Source: Azolla pinnata
Taxonomy: Eukaryota > Streptophyta > Polypodiopsida > Salviniales > Salviniaceae
Reading direction: 5' to 3'
Length of the DNA stretch: 64,000 nt
NCBI GenBank assembly: GCA_037176905.1
Contig: JBBBWG010025556.1
Location: forward strand, 56,632-120,631
Under the pieces are notes generated by a model. The model made no database searches. It was not told where the DNA came from and saw nothing but the letters and a program-made list of their open reading frames with translations. Made by a program: the position numbers and the translations under genes. Each line of letters begins with the position of its first letter. Position 1 is the first letter of the stretch. Positions 45,076-55,841 of the stretch are shown here, piece by piece.

Positions 45076-45700
45076 GTGTAAGATGGTTATGCCACACTGA
45101 GAATCAAAGTATACAAAGCCTACAATCACACAAGTGACAATGGCTTCTTTCACTGGTCATCATTGTCTGAAATTTATTTTGATGTGTGTTCATGAGTGGT
45201 TTAGCTATGCACGCATAAAACCCTTCGAACATAAAAAATTCTGCTATGATTGTTCTGTGTAGGATGCTTATGCCACATCGAGAATCCCGTGCAAAGCCAA
45301 GAATCACACAAGTGACAATGGCTGCTTTCAGTGCTCATCATTGTCTTAAGGTTTATTTGATGTGTTCACGAATGCTTTAGCTATGGCCGCATAAACAATT
45401 TGAGCATCAAAATTTCTGCTGTGATTGTTCTATGTAAGATGCTTATGCCGCATTGAGAATCAGGTACAATCGGAGTGTTCTTGAATGGTTTAGCTATGTC
45501 TGCATAAACAATTTGAGCATAAAAAATTCTGCTGTGATTGTTCTATGTACGATGCTTATGCCGCAATGAGAATCAGGTACAAAGCCGAGAACTTGTTCCG
45601 TCTCCAAGTTCTGTGTTCATGAGTGGTTTAGCTATGTATGCATATAACCCTTCGAGCATCAAAATTTCAGCTCTGATCGTTGTCTGGATGATTCCAAGAA
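45076..45700 (+). repeat. Diverged tandem repeat, units of 181, 174 and 113 bp
   Basis: The word TAGGATGCTTATGCC-CA-GAGAATC (with small changes) starts units at about 45076, 45257, 45431 and 45544. Units share TTTAGCTATG, GCATAAA, GAGCATAAAAAATTCTGCT and GTGATTGTTCTATGTA; the third has lost about 65 bp. No open frame is shared between units. Confidence 0.8.
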
Positions 45701-46186
45701 TCCGGAATCTATTTTTTGGTTTGCAGATGTTTGGAACGTGGTACGGATATGAGTAACTATGGACAGTATTGTCCACCATCTTTGGGGCGGTTCAGGGTTC
45801 AGGATTTAGGGTTTAGGGCTGTGAAAATGCACCTAACTGTTGGATGTGGCTATGTCGAACTGTAATCTGGTCGCCCGGTTTCCAAGATAACAAAGGATTG
45901 TCATCGTGGGCGATTTCTCAAAAAGCAAAGCCGAAAGCTGGAAGAAGAAAAGCGAGAGCGAGATCAAGCAGCAAAAGAAAGCAAAACGAGCTTGAAGAGG
46001 GTAAGGGATGTTACAACCGGTTTTCATTTATCAGTGCAATCGTGAATCCGGTTCGTAATAACCGCTGAAAGCACGGGAGATGCTTAGTTTCTTCAAGGTT
46101 ATATACCTGGTCAGAAATCCACCCAAGAGAGGCCATGGCCATGGAGATCACAACCGAGGATCAGCTTCTAAGCTTGATCCGTTGAA

Positions 46187-49100
46187 ATGCAAAACAAGAA
46201 GGAATGGAAGTTACGCAAGCTCGAGGAAATGCTTGCATGTTCAGAAGATTTGCCCCAATATCCCTCCGTCGAAACTATCGGATTCATGTTACAGGAATGT
46301 AGGAAGGAGAAGAATGCAGTTTTAACTCGGCGTTTATGTGATTATGTACAAAAATTGGGTCTGGAGACTCACCCCTCTGTTGCAAACTACCTTGTTCCTA
46401 TCTTAGCTGATTCTGGAAACCTTGGTCATGCTCAGAAGCTGCTCCATAGCTTGGATTCGCCCAATGAGTATAGCTGGAATTCTCTCATTGCGTGCTTCGT
46501 CAGGTATGGAGATCCTCAGAAAGCCTTCCTTCTATACCAAGAAATGTGTACAAGCTCTACAAAACCTAGTGGGTATACATTCGTGGCCTTATTGAAGGCA
46601 TGTGCTAGCTTGAAAGATGTGGATAGAGGCAAACGCTTGCATCTTGACATCATTTCTTCCAATTTGGAAAGACAGCTATTTGTTGGTAGCAGCTTGGTCG
46701 ATATGTATGGGAAATGTGGGCTTCTTAGAGAAGCACAAGAAGTGTTTGATGAGCTTTGCGAGAGAGACTCGGTGTCATGGAATGCCCTCATCTCCGGGTA
46801 TTTCACATATGGTCTGTTGGAAGAAGCCATGGATTGCTTCAACCAGATGGAGTTGGAGGGTGTTGCACCAACGACTGTCACATTTGTTTTCATCTTGCAG
46901 CTGTGTGGAAGCCTAATGGATTTATGTAAAGCTCAACAATTACATGCCAATATGGTCCAGGATTGTCTCTTCGAAAGGTTTCCTGATATCAGCAATGCAT
47001 TGATCGATATGTATGCTAATTGTGGCTTCATTGCAGAGGCAGAGGATATATTCAACGAGCTTCCTTCCCGCGATACGCTCTCATGGGCAGCTTTGATCGG
47101 AGGTTACTCCAAACACAAACTTGATTCAGAAGTAATACACTGCTTTCGAAAACTCTGCTCCGAGGGTATTGTTCCAAATGTTTCCATTCTTATTTGTAGC
47201 TTGAAGGCTTGTGGTAATGTTGGCGATGGAAAGAAGGCTGAAGAGATATATAATGTGATACATCGGGAAGGCTTGCTAGATGAAAATGATATCGTTGGAA
47301 CCGCAGTGGTCGATATGTATATGGGCTGTGGTATGCTCGAAAAGGCACATGAGGTGTTCGAAAGGCTTTCATTTCATGATGTTGTGTCCTGGACTGCACT
47401 GATTTTAGGGTATTCCAAACATGGCTTATGTGAAAGAGCATTGGAGCTTTTCAAAGCGATGCAACTTTCAGGTGTTTCTCCGGATACATTCTGTTGGAAT
47501 GCACTGATAGAAGGATTTGCGAAACATGGGCATTGTGCGGAAGCATTGGACTGCTTTGAGCGTATGCAATCTGATGGCACCTCTCCGGACTTTCTTTCAT
47601 TTGTCTTTGGCTTGCAAGCCTGTGGTACCAAAGAAGATGCAAAGAAGGAGGCCCATGAAATCCACTCTGCGATCGAAATGCGAGGGTTTGTAGAGAAGGA
47701 TATCATCGTCGGCAACGCCCTGGTTGATTTTTATGCGAACTGTGGGATGATCCTGGAAGCTCAACATGTGTTTGATGAACTTCCAGCTCAAGATGTCGTT
47801 TCGTGGACCGCTCTGTTGGGCGGATATGCAAACCATGGGTTTGGGGAGAAAGCCTTGAATCTGTTTTCGCAGATGCGATCGGCAGGGATTGCGGCGAGCG
47901 TAGTCACGTTTGTTTGCGTTGTGAAAGCTTGCGGCATGGCACGCGAAAGAGAGGTGGGCCAGGAAGCGCACAGCGAAATCGAGAAACAGGGGCTTTTCCG
48001 GCATGAGCTGTGTGTGGGCAATGCGTTGATCGGCATGTACGCCGACTGCGGAATGCTGGACGAAGCGCGGCAAGTGTTTGATGCGCTTCCGACGCGAGAC
48101 ATCGTCTCGTGGACATCGGTGATTGCTGGATACGCGATGCACGGGTACGATCGAACGGCGGCGAAGTGCTTCGAGCATATGAAATCGGGAGGTGTTAGTC
48201 CCGATGCGGTGCTGTGGAGCGCGCTAATCGCAGGATATGCCAAGCAAAGCATGGGGGAGGAGGCATTGGTTTGCCTCGATCTTATGAAAGCCGACGGAAT
48301 CCCCCCCGATGTGGTCACCTATGCTTCCAGCTTGAAGGCCATGGGAGCTGTAAGACTCATCGAGAAGGGGAGAGAAATGCACGCCGAAATAACCGGGAAG
48401 GGGTTCTTCGGAAGCGATGTTGTCGTCGGTAATGCGCTCGTCGATCTGTACGCAACTTGTGGCCTCCTGAAAGAAGCTCGATGTGTGTTCGACGGGCTTC
48501 CGGCATCGGATGCCATCTCGTGGACCACGTTGATCGCAGGTTATACAAAGCATGGCTATGGTGAGGAAGCTCTCGACTGTTTCGAGCGCATGAAGAAGGA
48601 CGGTTCCTCTCCGGATGCTGTAACTTACGTCTACATCCTGAAAGCTTGTGCTACGATGGGCGCCGCAGAACGCGGCGAGGCAATCCACAGAGAGATTGCG
48701 GCGCGTGGCCCGATCGGGAGGGATCATCTCGCGATCGCGAACGCAGCGATCGACATGTATTCGAGCTTTGGGCTCGTAAAGAAAGCGCAAGATGTATTCG
48801 ACCGGATTCCGGATGCGCGAAACGACGATGCATTCGATCGCTGCCTCGACGATGCGCAAGTCGGACGTGTTTCTCCGAATGTGGCATCTTGGAATGCTCT
48901 GATGGCAGGGTACGCTCATCGGGGTGACAGCGGGCGCGTGTTTCGTGCATTGGATCGAATGCTTGCGGAGGATCTAAGTCCGAATGCCGAGACGTTGATA
49001 AGCGTGCTCACCGCATGCAGTCATGAAGGGCTTGTGGGTGCGAGTCGAGCATGCCTGGAATGCATGAGCAATGAGTATGGGATCGATCCCAGCATCGAGC

Positions 49101-49381
49101 ATTACGCTTGCGTGATCGACTCGTTTGCTCGCATGGGCCAGCTAGGCAATGCAGTTGCGGCGATCCGATCGATGCCTTATCATCCGAATCTCGTCGTTTG
49201 GCACACTGTGTTGGGCGCCTGTAGAAAACGCGGGGACGTCGAGATCGGCAGATGGGCATTTTCGCACGCGCTGCAACTGGATGAAGGCGACGCCGGAGCT
49301 TACGTCTCCCTATACAACATCCACGCCGATGATGCCCGCATCCGAGAGCATGCGGAGAGGCTCGAATGCGGCGTCGGCTGA
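46187..49381 (+). CDS. Intronless PLS-class pentatricopeptide repeat protein (E1-type end)
   Basis: Single exon of 1064 residues; the ATG is the first after an in-frame stop at 46175. The protein is an almost unbroken array of PPR motifs (roughly 25-30 by length) in the P-L-S rhythm, with blocks such as VDMYGKCGLLREAQEVFDEL, SWNALISGY and GVSPD. The final part (VVWHTVLGACRKRGDVEIGR) is the E1 motif; E2 seems cut short and there is no DYW deaminase domain, as the protein ends in ECGVG. PLS proteins bind single RNA sites in chloroplasts or mitochondria, usually for C-to-U editing, so this one would need a DYW partner. No clear transit peptide is visible at this start; an upstream exon is possible. 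The 3' half of the gene is clearly richer in GC than the 5' half. Confidence 0.93.
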   Translation: MQNKKEWKLRKLEEMLACSEDLPQYPSVETIGFMLQECRKEKNAVLTRRLCDYVQKLGLETHPSVANYLVPILADSGNLGHAQKLLHSLDSPNEYSWNSLIACFVRYGDPQKAFLLYQEMCTSSTKPSGYTFVALLKACASLKDVDRGKRLHLDIISSNLERQLFVGSSLVDMYGKCGLLREAQEVFDELCERDSVSWNALISGYFTYGLLEEAMDCFNQMELEGVAPTTVTFVFILQLCGSLMDLCKAQQLHANMVQDCLFERFPDISNALIDMYANCGFIAEAEDIFNELPSRDTLSWAALIGGYSKHKLDSEVIHCFRKLCSEGIVPNVSILICSLKACGNVGDGKKAEEIYNVIHREGLLDENDIVGTAVVDMYMGCGMLEKAHEVFERLSFHDVVSWTALILGYSKHGLCERALELFKAMQLSGVSPDTFCWNALIEGFAKHGHCAEALDCFERMQSDGTSPDFLSFVFGLQACGTKEDAKKEAHEIHSAIEMRGFVEKDIIVGNALVDFYANCGMILEAQHVFDELPAQDVVSWTALLGGYANHGFGEKALNLFSQMRSAGIAASVVTFVCVVKACGMAREREVGQEAHSEIEKQGLFRHELCVGNALIGMYADCGMLDEARQVFDALPTRDIVSWTSVIAGYAMHGYDRTAAKCFEHMKSGGVSPDAVLWSALIAGYAKQSMGEEALVCLDLMKADGIPPDVVTYASSLKAMGAVRLIEKGREMHAEITGKGFFGSDVVVGNALVDLYATCGLLKEARCVFDGLPASDAISWTTLIAGYTKHGYGEEALDCFERMKKDGSSPDAVTYVYILKACATMGAAERGEAIHREIAARGPIGRDHLAIANAAIDMYSSFGLVKKAQDVFDRIPDARNDDAFDRCLDDAQVGRVSPNVASWNALMAGYAHRGDSGRVFRALDRMLAEDLSPNAETLISVLTACSHEGLVGASRACLECMSNEYGIDPSIEHYACVIDSFARMGQLGNAVAAIRSMPYHPNLVVWHTVLGACRKRGDVEIGRWAFSHALQLDEGDAGAYVSLYNIHADDARIREHAERLECGVG

Positions 49382-50693
49382 ATTGGTGCTTACCTGCGCA
49401 TCGCGAATCGCGCGATCCCTCCCCGCATTCTCTTCCTTTTGTCAAGCCACGAGGGCTTCGATTGTTATGCGATTGTGTCTCATTAGCAGGAGGTAAGAGT
49501 CGATGAAATGTCTCATTAGTACAGATAAGGAATATATTCTTGTGGATTTCGAAGATCGTCAGGCAAACGGTACCACTGCGCCTTCCAGCTTTCCGGAAAC
49601 GATGCTCTCGATTTCGAAGCTCCTGCATAATTGGAGTACAAAGTGTAATATGACCGGGTAGAGGAAGTAGTACGCTCTGCAGATATACGTACAAGGAAGA
49701 AGGCATGGAAAGTGTCCGAGCGATGAGAGGGGATCCGAGTTCGCTGCTCAGCAAAGAGCCGCGAGACCCAGGGAAAACGAGAGGGGAAGTACATCTGCGT
49801 AGTACTGCTGGGAGTGAGGTATATTCCCGTCATACACGTTTCCTCAAAGGGCATCCGTGCGGTTCTTAAAAACGCGAGGCGGTATCGAAAAAAAAGCCAG
49901 TTTCGGACATGCGAGGTAAGATGCTGCAAGAGTTTGAGATGAATCCGAGGGGCAGGAAGTGAAAAACCGTCACAACGATGCCGGATACCCTTAAAAGCTC
50001 TTCACGAAGCTGCGCAGAATGCAGATGCCGGAGACCCTTATGCTTCCACAAATTACCTAGAATACCCTGATGTAACGTTCCACAAACACTCGAACATAAA
50101 GAAGCAAAGGTAGTGTAAATGGTTAGTACTCAAGCCTGGCGGCTCGGATCTCGATAACAGCAACATTAGTTATGCGCTCGCGACTTACTCGATGCTTAGC
50201 TGTACAGAAGCAGCGCTTCGACAGAACCCGGATCTGCGACGGGGGAAACGGAACGCGAGTCGGACTGCGTACTGCGTACTGCACCGAATCCACGGCGCGG
50301 AACCTGCAGTACTTTAAAAAAAGAAAAGATTTAGAAAATAGAAACAAGAGAAACACTTCCCTAACTAATGTAAGGCAAAGTATTTATACGCATACACTAC
50401 AAAGTGAAGCTTTCCGAAATGTACGCAGTAGAATACCCCCGTATTTTTGTACTGTAGTACAAAAAATACTTGTAGTACAGAAACAGAAGAAGAATGGGAG
50501 TACAATGGGGAGGGGCATTTTGGGAAATATTAAAAACTGAGAGAAAAGACTCTTCTTCTTCTTCTTCTTCTTCTTCTTCGTCTTCTGCGTCGTCGTCGTC
50601 TTCTTCGTCGTCGTCGTCTTCTTCTCTGAGCGACGAAGTCGATCGATCCCGACTGCAGAAGCTCTGAAGCTCCGAAGCAACGCGCCTCGAACG
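49382..50693. other. Intergenic region upstream of the copper transporter
   Basis: Holds the PPR 3' flank and the COPT promoter side. TATTTATA at 50381-50388 may be the TATA element, and a TCT/TCG trinucleotide tract (about 50549-50626) lies in the likely leader. A weak tRNA-like box (ATGGTTAGTACTC, about 50119-50131) is discussed under rejected items. No gene seen. Confidence 0.55.
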
Positions 50694-51143
50694 ATGATGC
50701 ACATGACCTTCTACTGGGGCATCGACGCCACCATTCTGTTCGACGGCTGGAAGACCTCCACCTGGACCTCCTACTCCCTCTCCCTCCTCGCTCTCTTCCT
50801 CGCCTCCCTCGCCTTCCAATACCTCTCCGTCGCTCGCCTCTCCCCCCCGTCCTCTTCCTTCCTCTCCTCCAAGCATGCCTACTCGGTCATCTCCGATCCC
50901 TTGGTCCCCGACGGGAAACGGCGAAGAAGGATCCCCCTCTCCTCCGCCAGGAAGCTCTTCAATTCCTTCGTCTTCGGCGTCCGGGTCGCCGTCAGCTACT
51001 TGCTCATGCTCGCCGTCATGTCCTTCAATGGAGGTGTGTTCATTGCCGTGGTGCTCGGCTTCGTCGTCGGCTACTTCATTTCTAGTGATTTATCTGCCGA
51101 TCCTGATACTCCCACCGATGATGGGGATATCTGTTGCGCTTAG
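50694..51143 (+). CDS. COPT5-like copper transporter
   Basis: Single-exon frame of 149 residues beginning MMHMTFYWG, the short Met/His N-terminus of plant Ctr/COPT transporters, which bring Cu(I) across membranes as trimers. Three membrane segments are visible: about 24-46, about 94-111 and about 113-131. The Cu-selectivity motif MxxxM is present in segment 2 (Met105-Met109, in YLLMLAVMSFNGG), as is GxxxG in segment 3 (Gly122-Gly126). A Ser-rich loop and RRRR stretch lie between segments 1 and 2. The C-terminus ends in Cys-Cys-Ala, as is usual for copper hand-off. The close match to the MMHMTFYWG start and lack of a long Met-rich tail point to the COPT5 branch, which in Arabidopsis exports copper from the vacuole or prevacuole; that location is inferred here. 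Confidence 0.94.
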   Translation: MMHMTFYWGIDATILFDGWKTSTWTSYSLSLLALFLASLAFQYLSVARLSPPSSSFLSSKHAYSVISDPLVPDGKRRRRIPLSSARKLFNSFVFGVRVAVSYLLMLAVMSFNGGVFIAVVLGFVVGYFISSDLSADPDTPTDDGDICCA

Positions 51144-54100
51144 ATCCCGCCATCTCTTCACGCGTAAGTTTCTTGTTCAACCGTCAAATATCTTGATGGA
51201 TGCTGTTACATAAGCTTCATGTCCTCAGCGGTTTCCATGCATGTACAAAATTTCCTATTCCCGTATTGTATCGTTACGGTCTCTTTAATATAGACGATCT
51301 ATCTGTTGTCTGTTTAATCTCCACGGCTCCTAATTCATGCTCGGCTCCTAATTCCTGCATTTTGGTGCTCACAAGTTCCTTTTTTTACCACTCAACATAG
51401 TGACGGATTGCTGTCAATCGAGTTTCTATTTCTGCAATTTCCATAGATGTATGCGCAATTGCATTATGCCAGGTTCTTAGGTATTTTTCCCTTAATTCAC
51501 ATCAACTTTCCATAACCATTTGCATCCATGAAGAATAAACTGCACACTTGCAAGTTTCTTCTCACTTGTAAGTTTCTTTGTTTGTGCACATAATTCTGGA
51601 CTATTGAATATCAATTGGTAGGTTTCAATGATATGAATGGATGAATGGATGTGAAAAAGAGCCATATCAGATGGGAAATTCGAATTTTTATGTTGTCTCT
51701 CCACATATGTATGGTTCCTACGCTCTTGTTATGTGAGAAGATAGAGAATTCCTGTTTAAATCCTCCTTTCACTAATTTGTAAGTTTCTGCCCCTTCTCAG
51801 GGATTTATGTGGAGGTACAAGTTTTCCATTGTTATTATAAATTTCTGTGTTATAAATCAACCCTTTTTCATTTTGTGTTATATGTACGAATATAGAAATG
51901 TCTACTGCTCATGGAATCTGTTATAGCTTACATTAAACTCCTTTTTCTTCAACCATCAAATATGATGATGGATTATCCAAATATTTATTGCATTTTACGT
52001 GCATGAATACGAACAGCTCTAGTTTTCCTTTATTACACAGGATTCTTCACATATTCACCACTATCCAACATGGTGAATATTATGCAGTCATTGAAATTTT
52101 ATACTTCTCTGTTGTTCATCCATTTTCTTCGATTTTCCATGAAGAATAAAGAGATCTGCTGCCTTTGCATCCTCTGATTTTCTTCTTTTCTTGTAAGTTC
52201 CTTGAACAGCATATGATGATAGATTACTGTGCATTACCTTGACGTGTTCTCTTTTCTTTCTTGATTGCTTTTGTTACTGATCGAGGGACACAAGAATTCC
52301 TTGCAATGGGCTCTCAAACTTCTGTATTAATCCTTGGATGTCTCTCTGCATGAATTGACGGGGTCAGAAAATACTAATCTCTGCATTTGTGCTTGTTTTT
52401 ATTTCAAGTTTTACCTCAATACCATTTAGTCTTTTTCGTTTTCTATCTCATCCTTCACATTCTCCTTCATTTGTAATCTCAAATCATGTAATCTTCTCCG
52501 ATCTCAGTTCCTTTGAATCTTTTTCATTATTTCTTATTTCTTTCTTTACAATGTTCACCATTTGCAATCTCAGTTCCTATAATCTTTCTCATGTCAGACC
52601 TGATCCGGTGTACATAAAATTTGCGAAATGGTGCAATGGAAAGCGGGTGTTTGTAGATATGACCTTGGATTGTAAGTGTAGACGATTGCGTTCAAACAAT
52701 TAGTAGAGCTTCTGGGAATTCTCACTGTGATCAGAATCTGCTAGAGAGATAAATTGGCTTCAAGCAAATTGTCAATTATCTCAAATTTAAATCTTGTGTC
52801 AGAAGCTGCTGTGGGTTGCTAAGTATTCAAACATACTCCTTGAGCAAAGGTGATGATCAGAGCTTGGATCCAGCATAGGAAGAAACGAAGGCACTTCCTA
52901 TGTTAAAAACTTATTAATACCCATGTTCAGGTCACATTAATAAAGAAAACATGTTAATACCATGTTCAGGTTGCATTTGTAAAGAAAACAGATTTCTTGA
53001 AAGATGTTTCATAATAGTGCACAGAGGAAATTCGTGTTTTTCTTAAAAGAAAGCCAATGGATACTGATTCCAGTTGTACTAAAGAGGAATATATGCATTT
53101 ACATTGGATCTGCGTTTTCTTGTGTCACCCCCGAACGGGAACATCAAAGACAAGGTCATATGATTTGAATGTTTTATGCACTTGCTTGAAAATTGGCATG
53201 AAATAGGCAGAGAAGTGTAAAAGCAAATGTTCCTGTTGTTCCTTGCTTGTAAGCTTAGTAGGGATTGGTTATCTTGCTTACCAGATTAAATAATGTGCTG
53301 TGGATTTGTGCTACACTATCTATCATTCGAATACATCGTTTTGGTAAGAGAGCTAACATTTTGAATGAGGATATACATTCGTGACAGAGCCATTGCTAGT
53401 GAATTGTCATGGATACATTGGATCAGGTTCTTTACTATCCATACCTTGTTTGAATTGGGAATGAAGAAAATATTTTGCATAGCAAAGAATACAGAAATTC
53501 TGTGAAACATTGAAGGGAGTTTTTGTCAATTGGTTTGTGGATACAAAATCGTATGGTAGTCATAAGGCTGTATCTCGACATTTGTATTTTTCAGGGTCTT
53601 GAAATCTTTCGAGGGATTCGAGCCCAAGACCCCTTCACTTTGTTGGGGATCGTAGGACATGTGTAATGTGATTAAATTAGGATATCAACTCAAACATACA
53701 GCTCAGTTTTTTCGTGCGCTATGTCTTTCCTATATTGATTTAATCTTATGTCATGAGGTCTGTTTTTGGGAGAACTTTAGTGTCATACATCTAAACATGA
53801 TTGACTGTCTACAAAAGACCATATCAAAGATTTGTAAATGCATACCAAATCTTCGAGAATTGTTTTTAGATGTGCATAGCACATGGACATGCCCAAAGAT
53901 GATGTTTGATAGATGCTCGCTGTTTCTGAGCATCATCTCTCTTCCAGTTTCGCTTTACCGCTAGAGCTTTATGCACAAGCATCCATCGAAAGAACGCAAT
54001 TTTTTGGGGCCGATTTTTGATCCTATAGTTTACTTTGGAATTAAGCGAGGAATCGGCAGATATATTTTGACCACTAGAGATCTATTTGCCCTTGTTGCAA

Positions 54101-54750
54101 ACATCTGTCGCGCTGATTTCACAAACTATTGTGAAGAAAGAAAATACCGTATAGCTTCTGAGCAACCGAGATATTTGCCAAATATAGCTTGACAATACAC
54201 TATCAAATATAATGAAGAAGAGAGCAAGAGCACATAATGTTGCAAGGCATAACCGTGCATGTCAATGGATAATTTCCTTTCCACAAAACTCCAAGAGAGG
54301 CCATAATAAGGTGTAACCTTCTTGTATATGAATGCAAAGGCCGATTTCAATGGTTAATGTAAGATGTGTGAAAAATCAGTTATCTTACAAAACCCATATT
54401 GTCAGATGGTACCTTTAATCAAATGCTCAACGGTCTACAAACTCTGAGGAGTTGATTTATATAATGGAGGCTAATTATCTCTTGCTATTACAATATCTTA
54501 AGGTGCAACAAAGACTCGCATGCAAAGCTGGTTAGGCTCCACTACTTAAAATTCTGTAGATCCAACATTTGACGTATATAATACAAGGCACTATTATGTG
54601 GTATGAAACACGAATTTCAACTCTGATCGTCTGCTCAACATGGGTGGGCACGTGATTAAGCGCCGTTTATCTATATTCTCTTTCTTGATCGTCTCTTCGA
54701 TTTGCTTGTATTCAAGAAAGACGCATAACAAGAACACAGATCTGTGCATA
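51144..54750. other. Intergenic region, AT-rich
   Basis: Begins with the COPT 3' UTR. Words such as AAGTTTCT and CCATGAAGAATAAA recur at about 51480-51600 and 52135-52200, so part of it may be an old duplication. A block at about 53970-54190 has an open frame of 73 residues that I cannot assign. No supportable gene. Confidence 0.5.
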
Positions 54751-54789
54751 TCAGATCACTAAGAAAACTTGAACATACCATGCAATGGT

Positions 54790-55762
54790 CGAAACATACG
54801 CACAAACATACGCACACACACGTACATATATGCACGCATACACATACATACATACATACTTACATGCACACATGCATACAAACATACATGCATGCATGCA
54901 CACATACACATACATATACATACTTACACACACATGCACACAAACACATGCACACATACGTACATACTTATACATACATACATGCACACAGACACATGCA
55001 TACACACAAACACATAAATACATACACACATATGCATAAATACATACATACATACATACATACACACATGCATGAATGAATGCATACATACATACATACA
55101 TACATACATACATACATACATACGAACACACACACATATGCATGCATGCGTACACATACACACATGCATGAATGAATGAATGAATACATACAGGCAGACA
55201 TACATACATGCATACATACATACGAACACACACACACATGCATGCATGCATACACATACACGCATGCAACACATACACACATTACACACCCACACATACA
55301 TACGCACATACACATACATACACATACATACACATGCATGCATACATACATACGCACATACACATCCATACACATGCATGCATACATACATACGCACATA
55401 CACATCCATACACATGCATGCATACATCCATACACATGTATATACATACATCCATGCATATGCATACATACGTCCATGCGCATGCATACATCCATACGCA
55501 CGTACACATACATCCATGCATAGGTATACATACGTCCATGCGCATGCATACATCCATACGCACGTACACATACATCCATGCATATGTATACGTCCGTGCG
55601 CATGCATACATCCATACACACGTATACGTACATCCATGCATATGTATACATACGTCCATGCGCATGCATACATCCATACACACGTATACGTACATCCATG
55701 CGTATGTATACATACGTCCATACACATGCATACATACATGCACACATGCATGCATACATAGC
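54790..55762. repeat. CATA-type satellite with 62-bp higher-order units
   Basis: Nearly 1 kb made only of ACATAC, CATACATA, CACACA and CATGCATG words. The 3' part is ordered: CCATGCGCATGCATACATCC recurs at 55475, 55537, 55595 (one 4-base deletion) and 55657, giving a 62-bp unit. Open frames through it (repeats of Tyr-Val-Cys-Met on the minus strand, Thr-His-Ile on the plus strand) are by-products of period four and are not genes. It ends about 80 bases before the DUF155 gene start. Confidence 0.93.
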
Positions 55763-55841
55763 ATGAAATGGTCCGAACAGGAACAAAAGAAACAGATGCT
55801 TTTTTTCCTTCTCTGTGTGTGCGCGCGCTTCTTCTTTTCTG

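Larger units (their letters stand above)
41738..46186. other. Intergenic region with satellite-like repeats
   Basis: Begins with a GATC run next to the HY5-like start (about 41751-41777) and CT-rich leader sequence. It then has a CATCAT/CAGCAG-rich tandem repeat (about 42114-42330), an AATT run (about 43641-43659), a dispersed repeat (44640-44770) and a decaying tandem repeat (45076-45700). A short telomere-motif group lies at about 45805-45817. No gene is supportable; open frames at 43031-43361 on the minus strand have no known domain. Confidence 0.55.

Noticed and set aside
50100-50165. Possible tRNA-like or SINE-head sequence around ATGGTTAGTACTC
   Set aside because: The A-box-like part is fair, but the B-box region is poor and I cannot draw the stems.
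53971-54192. Open frame of 73 codons with protein-like composition
   Set aside because: No family recognised, no splice partners found, and surrounding DNA is AT-rich without coding signals. A search against fern proteins would settle it.
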